From Carettochelys insculpta (lineage: Eukaryota > Chordata > Testudines > Carettochelyidae), in contig NC_134139.1 of assembly GCF_033958435.1 (NCBI RefSeq), positions 205,699,501 through 205,763,500 of the forward strand: 64,000 nt of DNA. Direction: 5' to 3'. Shown in pieces: positions 32,502 to 43,220 of the stretch. The notes beneath the pieces were generated by a model. It was not told where the DNA came from, made no database searches, and saw nothing but the letters and a program-made list of their open reading frames with translations. Position numbers and translations under genes: made by a program. How positions within the stretch are numbered: position 1 is the stretch's first letter; each line of letters opens with the position of its first letter.

Positions 32502-33469
32502 CATGGTTTCCCAAACTGGGATATGTGTCCCCAAGAAATTCCAGGGAGGGCGCAAGGTGACCCAGCCCCCCCCCATCATTCTCCACCCCAAGAAAGAGCC
32601 GGCCTTAGTTTTCAGCTCTCAGCCCCCCTTTTAGGTGGGTGACCCAGCGCAGCCCCTATAAAAAGCAGGCAGCTGGCAAATACCCACGTGGAGTTAGCTG
32701 CCTCCTGCAAAGGTGAGTGATTGTGGGCTGGGGGAGGAAGAGTAGGATGAGGTTAGATGGGGGGCTGGGGGTGCCTGGCTTTGGGGGAGGGGAGGGTCTC
32801 TGGTGGGCAGTTCATAGGGCTCAGGTGGGCGGCTCGCAGGGATCGGGCAGTTGGCCCTGGCAGCTTGGGGCTCAGGCAGCTGTCCCCGGTGGTGGGAGGG
32901 CGGCTTGGGCTGGTGGGCAGGTGGCTGGCTGGCTGGCCCTGGCAGCGTACAGCTCTGGCAGGTGGCTTGGGTGGCTGGCCTGTGACTCGGACAGGTGGCT
33001 GGCAGGCAGGCAGTTGGCCCAAACAGCACAGGGCTTGGGCAGCTGACCTCGGCAGTGCAGGGCTCAGGCGGCTGGTGGGCTGGAGGGCGGCTGGCCCTGG
33101 TGGCTGGCAGGTGGGCAAATGGCTGGTCCTGGCAGCTGGCAGGGCTCAGTAGGCTCAGGTGGGTGGCTCTGGCAGTGCAGGGATTGGGCAGCTGGTGTGA
33201 GCAGCTCTGGTGGCTGGCATGGGGCTCAGGCAGCTGGCGAGCTGGGGCTGCACCAGGCACGAGCAAGAGGCCAAGAAAAACTATTTGTACTTATTTTAAA
33301 CTTAAAATAAAATTTGAAAGTCAAGATTTTGTGTTTATTTTAAATTACAAATTGAACTTTTGGTTAAAAGGGGGATTGGATGATGGTCAAGACGAGGTGG
33401 CGGGCGGGGTGTGAGGGTTCCTCAAAAATCAAAAGGGGGCTGTGATGCCAAAAAGTTTGGGAACTGCTG
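32502..33469. mobile_element. hAT non-autonomous transposon with CTGG-rich core
   Basis: 16-bp inverted ends: catggtttcccaaact on the left; cagcagttcccaaact read inversely on the right. An 8-bp target duplication, ccttagac (32494-32501) and ccttaggc (33470-33477, one mismatch), fits the hAT superfamily. The interior 32700-33260 is a low-complexity array of ggctggccctggcag, gggctcaggcagctgg and gctggcaggtgggc words. ORFs across it, including a 190-codon proline-rich minus frame, are artefacts of this composition. No transposase is present. Confidence 0.85.
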
Positions 33470-33512
33470 CCTTAGGCACATTAGCTGTTGCGTCTGTAAG
33501 GCTGCTCATAGT

Positions 33513-34194
33513 AGCTGTGTCTACACGTGCACGCTACTTCGAAGTAGCGGCACTAACTTTGAAATAGCGCCCGTCGTGGCTACACGCGTCGGGCGCTATT
33601 TCGAAGTTAACTTCGACGTTAGGCGGCGAGACGTCGAAGTCGCTAACCTCATGAGGAGATGGGAATAGTGCCCTACTTCGACGTTCAACGTCGAAGTAGG
33701 GACCGTGTAGACGATCCGCGTCCCGCAACTTCGAAATTGCCGGGTCCTCCATGGCGGCCATCAGCTGGGGGGTTGAGAGATGCTCTCTCTCCAGCCCCTG
33801 CAGGGCTCTATGGTCACCGTGGGCAGCAGCCCTTAGCCCAGGGCTTCTGGCTGCTGCTGCGGCAGCTGGGGATCCATGCTGCAGGCACAGGGTCTGCAAC
33901 CAGTTGTCGGCTCTGTGGATCTTGTGTTGTTTAGTGCAACTGTGTCTGGGAGGGGCCCTTTAAGGGAGCGGCTTGCTGTTGAGTCCGCCCTGTGACCCTG
34001 TCTGCAGCTGTGCCTGGCACCCTTATTTCAATGTGTGCTACTTTGGCGTGTAGACTTACCCTCACAGCGCCTATTTCGATGTGGTGCCACGCAACGTCGA
34101 AGTTGAACATCGACGTTGCCAGCCCTGGAGGACGTGTAGACGTTACTCATCGAAATAAGCTATTTCGATGTTGGCTTCACGTGTAGACGTAGCC
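33513..34194. mobile_element. PIF/Harbinger-like non-autonomous element, copy 1
   Basis: Left agctgtgtctacacgtgcac; right, inversely, ggctacgtctacacgtgaag. Flanked by AGT on both sides (33510-33512, 34195-34197). Interior shared with 49017-49727 (same orientation) and 35581-36270 (opposite), including ctggggatccatgctgcagg, which on the minus strand begins a short MDPQLPQQQPEALG frame. Rich in TTCGA and intact CpG. Likely an internal-deletion derivative of a larger transposon; no transposase motif seen. Confidence 0.75.
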
Positions 34195-35030
34195 AGTATG
34201 GTTAAGGGCAACCCCAAGCTGCCTTTACATGGCTGTTTGCAATGAGGTAATCACTGTATTTTGTGTCTTCTGGGTGGTGATGAACATACTGCAGAGACAG
34301 CTCGAGGCAAAGCCTTTGGGAATTGTACCTTTGATTTCAATAGGCTTTGAGTCAGGTCCAGAAGGATGTGACCAAGGTTTTAAATGACTACAGCATCGTA
34401 GTCATGAAGAAAACTGACAAGTCACCCATTCGGGCTGGGTATCTCAGCAGCTTCTAACTCGGAAACTCAGCACAAACTCACTTGGAGGGGAAGGGAAGTG
34501 ACTCTGGCTTCCCCCAGGACAGAACCCCCAGGGGCTTGGACAGCTTTGGGTCAGACAAGACACTTCTTCTTTCCACCTGGTGAGAGAAGAATTGTTTTGC
34601 TTTGCCCTTATTATGTATCTTCCTGTGGCTGGGTTATTCCAGGGGATGACGGTCTGGGTCCCCTGGGATGAGCAGTAAAGTTCAAAGCCACCGAGAGCAA
34701 GTTTTGCATGTGGAATGCCCCTCCTGGGAGGCAATTAATGCAGCCTTGCTTGGTGATGACGATGACTTTCCTGCTTCTATCATGTGCATAGTGGCCAGAT
34801 TCGAAGGGCAGCTTTGAATTCATTGCTTCATTGCCATGGGAAGGGGATTTGAGCTCTTACACCATCAGTCTCAGTGGTGATCTGTGAAAGGCAGTGAACA
34901 GGACTGTTCTTTTCTAGAACAGGTTTCCCTGGCTGCAGTACGGTCTGCCTAGAGGAGTGCCTTATATACTCCATGCCAGAGACACTCCTTCATGCTCATC
35001 TGAAAGCCATGCCCACAGCAAGGACCTACA
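34195..35030. other. intergenic, nothing recognised
   Basis: No gene or repeat supported. Small minus ORFs at 34444-34823 have no recognisable domain. Confidence 0.45.
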
Positions 35031-35580
35031 GGCCATGTCTACGCAGAAGCCTTATTTCGAAATATGCTTTTCCGGCAGCACTATTCCAGAGGGCTGCGGC
35101 TAAACTAGCTGCCGCCTTTTGAAAGGACCTCCCCGGATCTTGAAAGTCCCTTCTTCCCAAAACCAAATGGGAAGAAGGGGCTTTCGAAGACAGGGGGTCC
35201 TTTTGAAAGGTCCCTGTCTACATGAGCAGCGTGCGTTTCAAAAATGGCACTTTCGAAACGCGCGTGGCTGCCATTATGCTAATAAGGCACTGTATATTCA
35301 TGGCAGCGCCTCATTAGCATCTGCCAAAGTGGCTCATTAGCATACCCCTTTCGAAAGGCAGGGGGCTAATGCAGCCACAGATGAGTAGTTTATTTCGAAA
35401 TAATACTGCTATACACAAAACTGCATTTCCAGATAGCACCTACACGTGATAGAGCCTATTTTGAAATCCAGCCTTCGGACACACTACAGTATATTTCAAA
35501 ATAGACTCTATACCCTGCCTACACAGTCCCTATTTTGAGATAGCTGTTTTGAGACAGGCGCTATTCCTCACAGAGGCTAC
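35031..35580. mobile_element. nested GTCTAC/TTCGAAA MITEs
   Basis: An outer element starts near 35031 (aggccatgtctacgcagaag, ccttatttcgaaatatgc). Inside it, about 35094-35378, is a second hairpin-forming unit (ggctgcggctaaactagctg ... gctaatgcagccacag) with internal complementarity such as ccttcttcccaaaaccaaat against its inverse. Related to the 24337 and 24573 units. Confidence 0.6.
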
Positions 35581-36270
35581 ATCTACACTAGCACACTACG
35601 TCGAAGTAGCCTCTTTTGATGTAAGGACATCGAAATAGGTTACTTTGACGCGTATCGCCTACACGTCCTCCAGGGCTGGTGCCATCGATGTTCAACATCG
35701 AAGTAGTGATTGAGAATGTCGAAAGGAGCCGCCCCGGAAGGAAATGTGGAGCATCCACACACACAAGCGCTCCCCATCGAAATAAGGGGCCAGCAAAGCC
35801 CCAAAGCACTCCCTTAAAGGGTCCCTCCCAGACACACCCGCCCTGCACAGCACGAGATCCACAGAGCCGACAACCGGTTGCAGACCCCGTGCATGCAGCA
35901 TGGATCCCCAGCTGCAGCAGCAGCAGCAGGCAGAAGCCCTGGGCTAAGGGCTGCTGCACACGGCGCCCATAGAGCCCCGCAGGGGCTGGACAGAGCGTCT
36001 CTCAAACCCTCAGCTGATGGCCGCCATGGAGGACCCCGCTATTTCGACGTAGTGGGATGCAGATCGTCCACACACGCCCTACTTCGACGTTGAATGTCAA
36101 AGTAGGGCGCTATTCCTATCTTCAGATAGGCATAGCGATTTCAATGTCTCACCGCCTAACGTCGATTTCAACGTCAAAATAGTGCACGGCGCGTGTAGAC
36201 GCAACACGTACTCTTTTGACGTTGTGCCAGCTACTTCAAAGTAGCCAGCTAGTGTAGACGCACCCGGAAT
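35581..36270. mobile_element. PIF/Harbinger-like element, copy 3 (inverted)
   Basis: Left ctacatctacactagcacac; right ccagctagtgtagacgcacc. The interior is the reverse complement of the 33513 and 49017 copies: tacacgtcctccagggctgg, gatccacagagccgacaacc and atggatccccagctgcagca, then a CAG run and agccctgggctaagggctgc. The plus strand here opens with the same MDPQLQQQQ start. More diverged than the other two. I could not read a target duplication. Confidence 0.7.
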
Positions 36271-36339
36271 GAGGTTTACCAATTTTGAAATAAGCCAACA
36301 GCTATTTTGAAATTATTTTGCAATAGCGGTTGCCTTGTG

Positions 36340-36700
36340 TAGGCCAATGAAAAGGTGAGAGGTGATTTGATAGCAGCCTTCAGCTCCCTGAAGAAGGGTT
36401 CTAAAGAGGAAGGAGAGAGGCTGTTCTCAGTAGTGACGGATGGCAGAACAATGGTCTCAAGTTATAGCGGGCCGGGGAGGAGGGGTGTCTACATTGGCTA
36501 CTAGGAAAAACTACTTCACCAGAAGGGTGGTGAAGCACTGGAATGCGTTAGCTATAGAGGTGGTGGATTCTCCATCCCTCGAGGTTTTAAGCCCCATCTT
36601 GGCAGGCTGGGATGACTTAGTTGGGATTGATCCTGCTTGAAGCAGGGGGCTGGATTAGATGACCTCCTGAGGTCCCTTCCAGCCCTAGGATTCTATGATT
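36340..36700 (+). mobile_element. CR1 LINE 3' fragment
   Basis: gaggtgatttgatagcagcc, ttcagctccctgaagaagg and aactacttcaccagaagggt, then ggtgaagcactggaatgcgt, ggggctggattagatgacct and ggattctatgattccatg. Coding remnants [15 protein letters not shown] are seen. The KHWNAL subfamily, as at 29236. Confidence 0.9.
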
Positions 36701-36754
36701 CCATGAAAATGTTCAGGGACATGGAACAGCTTCTAGACCAGGCAAAATTAAAAA

Positions 36755-37260
36755 GACAGGGAACGTTCAACTTAGAAAACACACAGGGAAGAGGGGTTAT
36801 GATAGAGGTCTATAAAATCAGGAATGGTATGTAGCTTGTGAGTAGGAAAGTATTATTTACTCCTGCTCGTAATACAAGACTTACTGATTAATTATTGATT
36901 CTTTTTTACTTGGTAAATGATTAATTGATTATTTATTGAGTTAATTGGTTAATACCAGTTCACTTAATAGGCAGCGGGTTTAAAATAAACATAAGGACGT
37001 CTTTCTGCACACCACCCATGGAACTCATTGCCGGGGCTCTTGGGAAGGCCAGACTGACACCTGCCTCCATGAAAAGATTTAGAGAAGCACATGGTTGGTA
37101 GGTCCCTCAATGGCTATTAGCCAAGATGGTCGGGGATCAACACGCTGCTGTGGATATCACTAAACCTCCGGTTGCCAGAAACATTTGGCTGCTGCCAGAG
37201 ACAGAACACTGGTTTAGAAGGGTCATGGTCTGGCCCAGTACAGCTGTTCTTCTGTCTGAT
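36755..37260 (+). mobile_element. CR1 LINE relic with AT-rich interruption
   Basis: ggggttatgatagaggtcta and taaaatcaggaatggtatg, then after an AT-rich stretch (36890-36950) cacttaataggcagcgggtt, taaaataaacataaggacgt and catggaactcattgccgggg. These correspond to the 7587-type CR1, strongly diverged. It ends near gtctggcccagtacagctgt. Confidence 0.75.
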
Positions 37261-39845
37261 GCTGTGCTAACACCTTTGAGGAGCTGGTCCAAGATTCCTC
37301 CAGGCACGTGCGTATCCTTATTGCCAGGAATCCTGAGCCAGCCACATGGTCTCACCCCATCTCCTCTCCTAAGCTGTGCCACCCCCTGCTGCTCAATGAC
37401 CAGGTGGGTGGCTAACCTGTGGTGAGCTGGCAGAGCACAGCAGGTTGCCTGGCTGGTGGGAGGCGGTGAGCAAAAGGCGCATACAGCACTTGCTGGGCTA
37501 GTGGGGAGAGAACATCTGCCCCAGGATCAGGAGAAGGAAACAGAGAGAAGAGAAGGAAAGAGGGAGAGAGGAAGTGAAGATGCAGCTTTATGGTTCATTT
37601 CTAGTACCTGCTCTGCCTTCTCTTCTCCCGCCCTTGCCAGCAGCACACTGAAAGCCCTGTCCCCAAATGCCACCTGCTGTGGCTCAAGGATGTTGCCAGA
37701 GGATTCCCCCAGTCCTCTGCCTCTGCTCAATCCCTGTTTTAGGAAGGCGAAGCTGATGAGATTAGAGCTGGATCCTTTCCACAATTGGTTGGCAGCCACA
37801 GGCGATGTCCAGTGTAATTAAGTCAGTGTGGTTCAGTGTAAAGCAACTGCTTTTGAAGATAACAAAGACCCTACACCGCCTAGTCACCTCTTTCCCATAC
37901 AAGCGCCGATTGGTTTGTTCCGAGATCCCCTTGCCTCCACTGCTAGCCTGCTCTCTGCTCCCTGCCTAGGGTGTTTGGCTAAGATGCCCCTAGTGATGTG
38001 ATTCACAGTTTTAACACAGAGCACCTACAGAAACAGTGGGGTTGGGGACGATGCTATGGAACAAGGGGTGTCCTCCTCCGGCGGTGGGTTTTGGAGGAGG
38101 TCCCCACCACTCAGTGCAGCCTGAGCTGTTCATAAAGCAATGCAAGTTGGCTCTCAGCCACACCTGGCTGAGACCTGAGCTCAATGTGTAAATAAATTGT
38201 CTTTGATGGGGCAGATTTAGCAGTAACCAGAGAGGGCAGTGGGAGCTATCTCATTAACAGGGAAACCCTCACTTCCTCTTGCTCCACTCTGGGAGACATT
38301 TGCACAAGAGTCTCCCAGGAGCTGCTTCCCTAGTCCCATATACAGCGGAGAGCAGGTACAAAGGGTGTGAATGCAGAACCCCCACCATGTCTGGTTTCTC
38401 TCCCTTTCTCCCTGCTGTGCTGTGCAGGGGGAAGACCCCTGCCGGGCATGATGGGGAAACCCAGGGTACCCTGGGAGCTGTAGTTCCTTGGCCAGCTGCC
38501 TGCCTGGAGAGCTGGCCCTGGAGCAGGGAAAGGACTGTATTTCCCAGCATGCCCTTGGCTGCTAGCAACAGGAAAGGAAGCAGCTTGAGAGGGAAGCTGT
38601 AAGACCCCTGCCCAGCACTGGCTGTGCATGGAGAGAGCTGCTGCAAGGAGGTGGCCCTGCAAGTGGCAGATGTGCATGCACAAGTAGGAGGCTTTGGCCC
38701 AGACCTCACTCTCAAAAGTCTTCCCCAGATTGGATTAAGGATGCTAACAGCCTCAATTCACCACCCTCACCCCCAATATCCCAGAATGTAATTTCTATAA
38801 AACCTTTATAACCGCACACATTTTAGTCTGCAATAACAAAACCATTTGACCAATCACTGTTTTCAATCAAGTTTTTTTATTAACCTCTCTTATGCACATG
38901 CATTGTGTGACTATTTTGGATGCCTTTATATTTAAAAACATTGAGGTCCACGCTTGCAAAAGATGCAGTCCCCTCTCCCCCCCAGAAATTCCTGCATTAG
39001 GGCCTGTTCCAGCATTGGATTTGGGGTTCTAGGGGCTCCCCGGGCTTGAAACCAGAGGGCTAGCAAACCAAGCCTTTTTCTCTAGTCTGAGTCCTTCTCT
39101 GAGTACAGGGGAACCTTCCCTTGCTTAGTTCCTGCCTGTTCAGAAAGAAGCAAACGAGATTTTTTTTAACCTTGTAAGGTCTTCATTCATGTGCATATTT
39201 CTCTTGCAATTAGAACAGATCCAGCTCTGCTCTTTTGACTGCAGCCAGCCCTCTGCCCTCCCCTCTCTTCGACTAAACTCCCAGGGGCTTTTCAGCTTTC
39301 GAAGCACAGAAGTGATTTCGGAGCCTGTCTCTCTATTTCTTCTCTTCAGACTTGTGCTGTCTGCTGCGATCCCTGAGGGCTGTTCTCCATTTCCCTGCTG
39401 AAAATGCAGCCTGGCCCCTCTGTATGTAAAACAAAGCAGGGAGCTGCTCTGGTAGTCAGCTCTCGCAAGAGCAACGCAGTGGCTTGGCCAGAATCTGCGG
39501 CAGGTGAACGCAGGAGGAAATTATTCCCAGACGGTTCGCCAGAAGAGGGACGGATCGGTAGGTTTCAAAGGTCTTTTATTTCGAGGCAATTCTTATTGAT
39601 AACACATTAAGCAAGATCTGAGACCGTCATGGCTTTTTAGACTCATACCTCTGTGTGTGCAATCAACCTGATTCCCTTCACCCTCCTATTCTAGTTTATT
39701 CTCCTGTTGTATATTCTGCAAGGTCCAGCTCCTCAGAGGGATGGAGATGCCTATCACCCGTTTAAATCGTTGAGAAGTAAGCACCTAAATCCCTTGAGCA
39801 TATGGGCTTACGTCACTTGCCCAGGAGCATAGAAGAAGGCTGTGG
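37261..39845. other. intergenic, no gene; paired ZNF143-like motifs inside
   Basis: Unique-looking sequence without coding motifs. 37430-37620 includes purine-rich aggaaagagggagagaggaa. The only regulatory-looking signal is at 38471-38553. Confidence 0.5.
38471..38553. promoter_or_regulatory. inverted pair of ZNF143/SBS-like motifs
   Basis: 38471-38487 read on the minus strand is ggaactacagctcccag. 38533-38553 on the plus strand is actgtatttcccagcatgcc. Both resemble the ACTACAATTCCCAGCATGC motif bound by ZNF143 (with THAP11), the second with its GCATGC end intact. They face opposite ways about 50 bp apart. No transcript start can be seen; the motif also occurs inside transposons. Confidence 0.4.
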
Positions 39846-40748
39846 AATAAGAACATAAGAACATAAGAACGGCCATACTGGGTCAGACCAAAGGTCCATC
39901 CAGCCCAGCATCCCATCTGCCGACGGTGGCCAATGCCAGGTGCCCCAGAGAAGGAGAACAGAAGACAATGATCAAGTGATTTATCTCCTGCCATCCATCT
40001 CCTGCCCTTGTTCTGAAGGCTAGGGCACCATACTTTACCCCTGGCTAATAGCCATTTATGGACCTAACCTGCAAAAATTTATCTAGCTCTTTTTTAAACC
40101 CTAATAGAGTCCTGGCCTTCACAGCCTCCTCGGGCAAGGAGTTCCACAGGTTGACTGTGCGCTGTGTGAAGAAAAATTTCCTTTTATTAGTTTTGAACCT
40201 ACTACCCATCAATTTCATTTGGTGTCCCCTAGTTCTTGTATTATGGGAAAAGGTAAATAATTTTTCTATATTCACTTTCTCCACACCATTCATGATTTTA
40301 TATACCTCTATCATATCGCCCCTCAATCGCCTCTTTTCCAAACTGAAAAGTCCCAGTCTCTCTAGCCTCTCCCCATATGGGACCCGTTCCAAGCCCCTAA
40401 TCATCTTAGTCGCCCTTTTCTGAACCTTTTCTAATGCCAATATATCTTTTTTGAGGTGAGGAGACCACATCTGCACGCAGTACTCAAGATGTGGGCGTAC
40501 CATAGTTTTATATAGGGGAAGTATGATCTCTTTTGTCTTATTATCGATCCCTTTTTTAATAATTCCTAACATCCTATTTGCCTTACTAACTGCCGCTGCA
40601 CACTGTGTGGATGTCTTCAGAGAACTATCCACTATAACTCCAAGATCCCTTTCCTGATCTGTCGTAGCTAAATTTGACCCCATCATGTAGTACGTGTAAT
40701 TTGGGTTATTTTTTCCAACATGCATTACCTTACACTTACCCACATGCC
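39846..40748 (-). mobile_element. CR1 LINE, young copy
   Basis: An open frame of 232 codons (40743-40045) encodes [59 protein letters not shown] and then the same IILPLYKTM ... [10 protein letters not shown]-terminus as at 7587. The 3' end is the short tandem repeat seen on the plus strand as aagaacataagaacataaga. It is truncated upstream near 40748 but carries no stop or frameshift, consistent with recent insertion. Confidence 0.94.
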
Positions 40749-40794
40749 AGAGAACTAAACAGAGTTATCCTAGATGAACACCGCAGCCACAAGA

Positions 40795-40925
40795 GGGAAT
40801 GTCTACACGACTGAGTTATTCCAGACTTGCTTATTTTGGAGTTATTATTCCACAATTCCAGAAAAACTCACCCACACCACAGAGAAGCCCAAAATAAGCA
40901 AAACATATTCCAAAATAGTGCATCC
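40795..40925. mobile_element. short MITE (GTCTACAC, TTATTTTGGA words)
   Basis: gaatgtctacacgactgagt, tattccagacttgcttattt and ccaaaatagtgcatccacac indicate a small diverged element with partly inverted ends. Confidence 0.5.
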
Positions 40926-41015
40926 ACACACATCAGGGATGGTGCTTGGTCCTGCCAAGAGGGCAGGGGCCTGGACTAGATGACCTCCTGAGGTCCCTTC
41001 CAGTTCCAGGAGAAG
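40926..41015 (+). mobile_element. CR1 LINE 3' terminal fragment
   Basis: atcagggatggtgcttggtc, ctgccaagagggcaggggcc and tggactagatgacctcctga form a CR1 tail of under 100 bp. Confidence 0.8.
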
Positions 41016-41084
41016 TGTGCCCATTTCAGATTAGAGCCCTGGGAAGCACATAAAAGATAAGCACTTGCAACTAGCTTTCTGCAT

Positions 41085-41745
41085 CTACACAGCAGCATTA
41101 TTTCAAAATAAGCCATTTCGGAATAGCACCTATTCCCTGGCAAGGGCTACTTCTGAAAAAAAATTCTTTTGAAAGGTCGCGACAACACACAAAAAAAGTT
41201 GATCGAAAAATCGATCCGCTCTTTTGCAAGAGAACAGCCACAGCCCGGCCGCTTTTTCCGAAGAATGGGACAGGAAACACCGGAGCCTGAAAAATCTAGT
41301 ACAATGGGGGACTGCTGTTTTGGAAAAGAAGGCCCCCAGGGCATCTACACACTTCTTTTTCTGAAAGGATCTTTCAAAAAAAGGCAGCCTTCCTCATCCG
41401 GGAGTGGAAGAGGACTGCTGGAAAAAAAAATGCCACATTCCTCCGATTTAATATCAAAAGAACACATTTTGTGTGTAGACACTCCGTGGGATTTTTTGAA
41501 AGACCTCCAAATCTTTCAAAAAACCTCACTAGTGCAGACATAGCCTCGGTCTACACAGCCCCTATTCTGAAATGTCTATTTCAGAACACGTGCTGTTCCG
41601 TGTAGAATGAGGTTCATGGAATTCAAAATAAGCCACCCGCTATTTCAAAATTATTTCAAAACAGCGGTTTTGCTGTGTAGAGGCTGGCAACGTTATTTTC
41701 GAATAGCAGCCGTTATTGCAAAAAAACGTTGCTGTGTACACACAC
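41085..41745. mobile_element. cluster of TTTCAAAATAA/GTCTACAC MITEs
   Basis: catctacacagcagcattat, ttcaaaataagccatttcgg and ctagtgcagacatagcctcg, then a second unit, ggtctacacagcccctattc ... gttgctgtgtacacacaccc. The second unit shares gaatgaggtt and the gccacccgctatttc words with 36265-36340. Non-coding. Confidence 0.6.
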
Positions 41746-42419
41746 CCTGCCTGTTCTTGCTGTCAGGAACAGCTAAGGAAGTAACAAAGTTATATCTTTG
41801 CCGGCTTTTTTGACTCATCGGCACATAGTCAGTGATCCACTGACAGCTGGCCTGTCTCTCACTGGAAATATGTGCAGGTGTCAGGACGACCCTGATCAGC
41901 AGAGCGACCCCCCAGACCCTCCGCCCCGGGTACTTGGGGCAGCCCTGATCTACGCTTCCTTTCTGCAGCAGAACCTCTCCACTTCAGCTGGGCCGGTGTA
42001 GACGGTGGACAGGAATCAGTCCTTTACATTTTAGCAGGGATATAAAAAATGCAAACAATCCAAATCAATTAAGTTCCACTTTAATTTAATGGTTGCTTTA
42101 AAAAGTAATAACATTGATAACAGCCTCTGTCTCTGCATCCACTTCAACATCAACCTGGCAGCAGGTGGCAGCCAGCCAATGGTATGGTGCAGGTTTCACC
42201 CAGGCCAGGGGTTTTGAGAGATTGCAGCAGATAATACCCTGCAGGAGCCCTTTATGCAAGAATCAAGCTCCCAGAATTAGCAGGCTCAGGCTGAGCACTT
42301 CCTGACCGACCTACCGCAATCCCTGACATTGCACAGCAATTCAGTGGGCAGGCGGTTAAAATTAGAGGCGGCCAATGGTGGTCAGACAACAGTCCGACTT
42401 GACAAAGTGATTCAATGAA
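41746..42419. other. intergenic, nothing recognised
   Basis: No gene or repeat supported. Confidence 0.45.
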
Positions 42420-42960
42420 ATGGGCAAAGCCAGGCCTGCTCAGGCCTACCCACAGCAATTCCTTGTCCCTGGACCAGGACAGTCAATGGGACCCACCTGC
42501 CGTGGGAGCAGTGCTGTGCTTGTACCAGCTGGCACAGGCTCTGGGCTGGGGCAGGGGGTTGGGGTGCAGGAGGGGTGCTGGGGGCAGGCTCTGGGAGGGA
42601 GTTTAGATGTGGGGTGTGGGCTCTGGGAGAGTTTGGATGCAGGAGGGGGTGAGGTCTCTGAGCTGAGTCGGGGGTGGAGATGCGGGGAGATCAGGAAGTA
42701 CAACTTACCTGAGGTGGCTCCTGAAAGCACCTGGCACAGCCCTCCAGCGGCAACTTCTAGGTGGGGCAGCAGGGCACTACCTGCTGCACCGCCCCTGCAG
42801 CTCCCATTGGCCCCTGTTCCTGGCCAACGGGCGCTACAGAGTTGGCACTTGGGGTGGGGCCAGTGCACCGAGACACATGACCAGGGGCCACAGGGAAGCT
42901 CTGGCTGCTGCAGGAGCAGGGCAGAGCAAGGGCCAGCAGGAAGCCTGCCTTAGCCCCGCC
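42420..42960. repeat. GC-rich interspersed repeat with CCAAT-type palindrome
   Basis: ggttggggtgcaggaggggt, gctgggggcaggctctggga and gggagtttagatgtgggg, then aacttacctgaggtggctcc and cagctcccattggcccctgt with cctggccaacgggcgc. The order matches 58090-59660 and 17010-17610. Here the right half of the palindrome has CCAAC in place of CCAAT. Confidence 0.65.
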
Positions 42961-43054
42961 CTTTTAAATTACCCAGGCTGCTGGGCAAGCGCCCCTTTGG
43001 TCGGTGGGTCTGCATCTGCTAGTGTAAGTCTGACTAAACACTGGACTCAGTGGC

Positions 43055-43220
43055 CTAGGGGAGGTTGAGGTACTGCCAGCCCTGGAGATGCTGAAGAGCA
43101 GGTTAGACAAGCACCTGTCAGGGATTGTCTGTGGTGTGTGGTCCTGCCCTGAGGGCCAGGGACTGGATTTGATGACCTCTGGAGGTCCCTTCCCATTCCA
43201 GCATACTGTGACTCTCTGAC
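43055..43220 (+). mobile_element. CR1 LINE 3' end
   Basis: ggagatgctgaagagcaggt, tagacaagcacctgtcaggg, ctggatttgatgacctctgg and tcccttcccattccagcata identify a CR1 tail. Confidence 0.85.

Noticed and set aside
32694..33266. 190-codon proline/alanine-rich minus-strand ORF
   Set aside because: Falls entirely within the CTGG-rich core of the hAT element; several frames on both strands are open for compositional reasons.
33534..33899. 121-codon ORF conserved among three copies as a possible host gene
   Set aside because: Its copies at 35.6 kb and 49.0 kb lie within the same inverted termini and target duplications, so it is transposon sequence.
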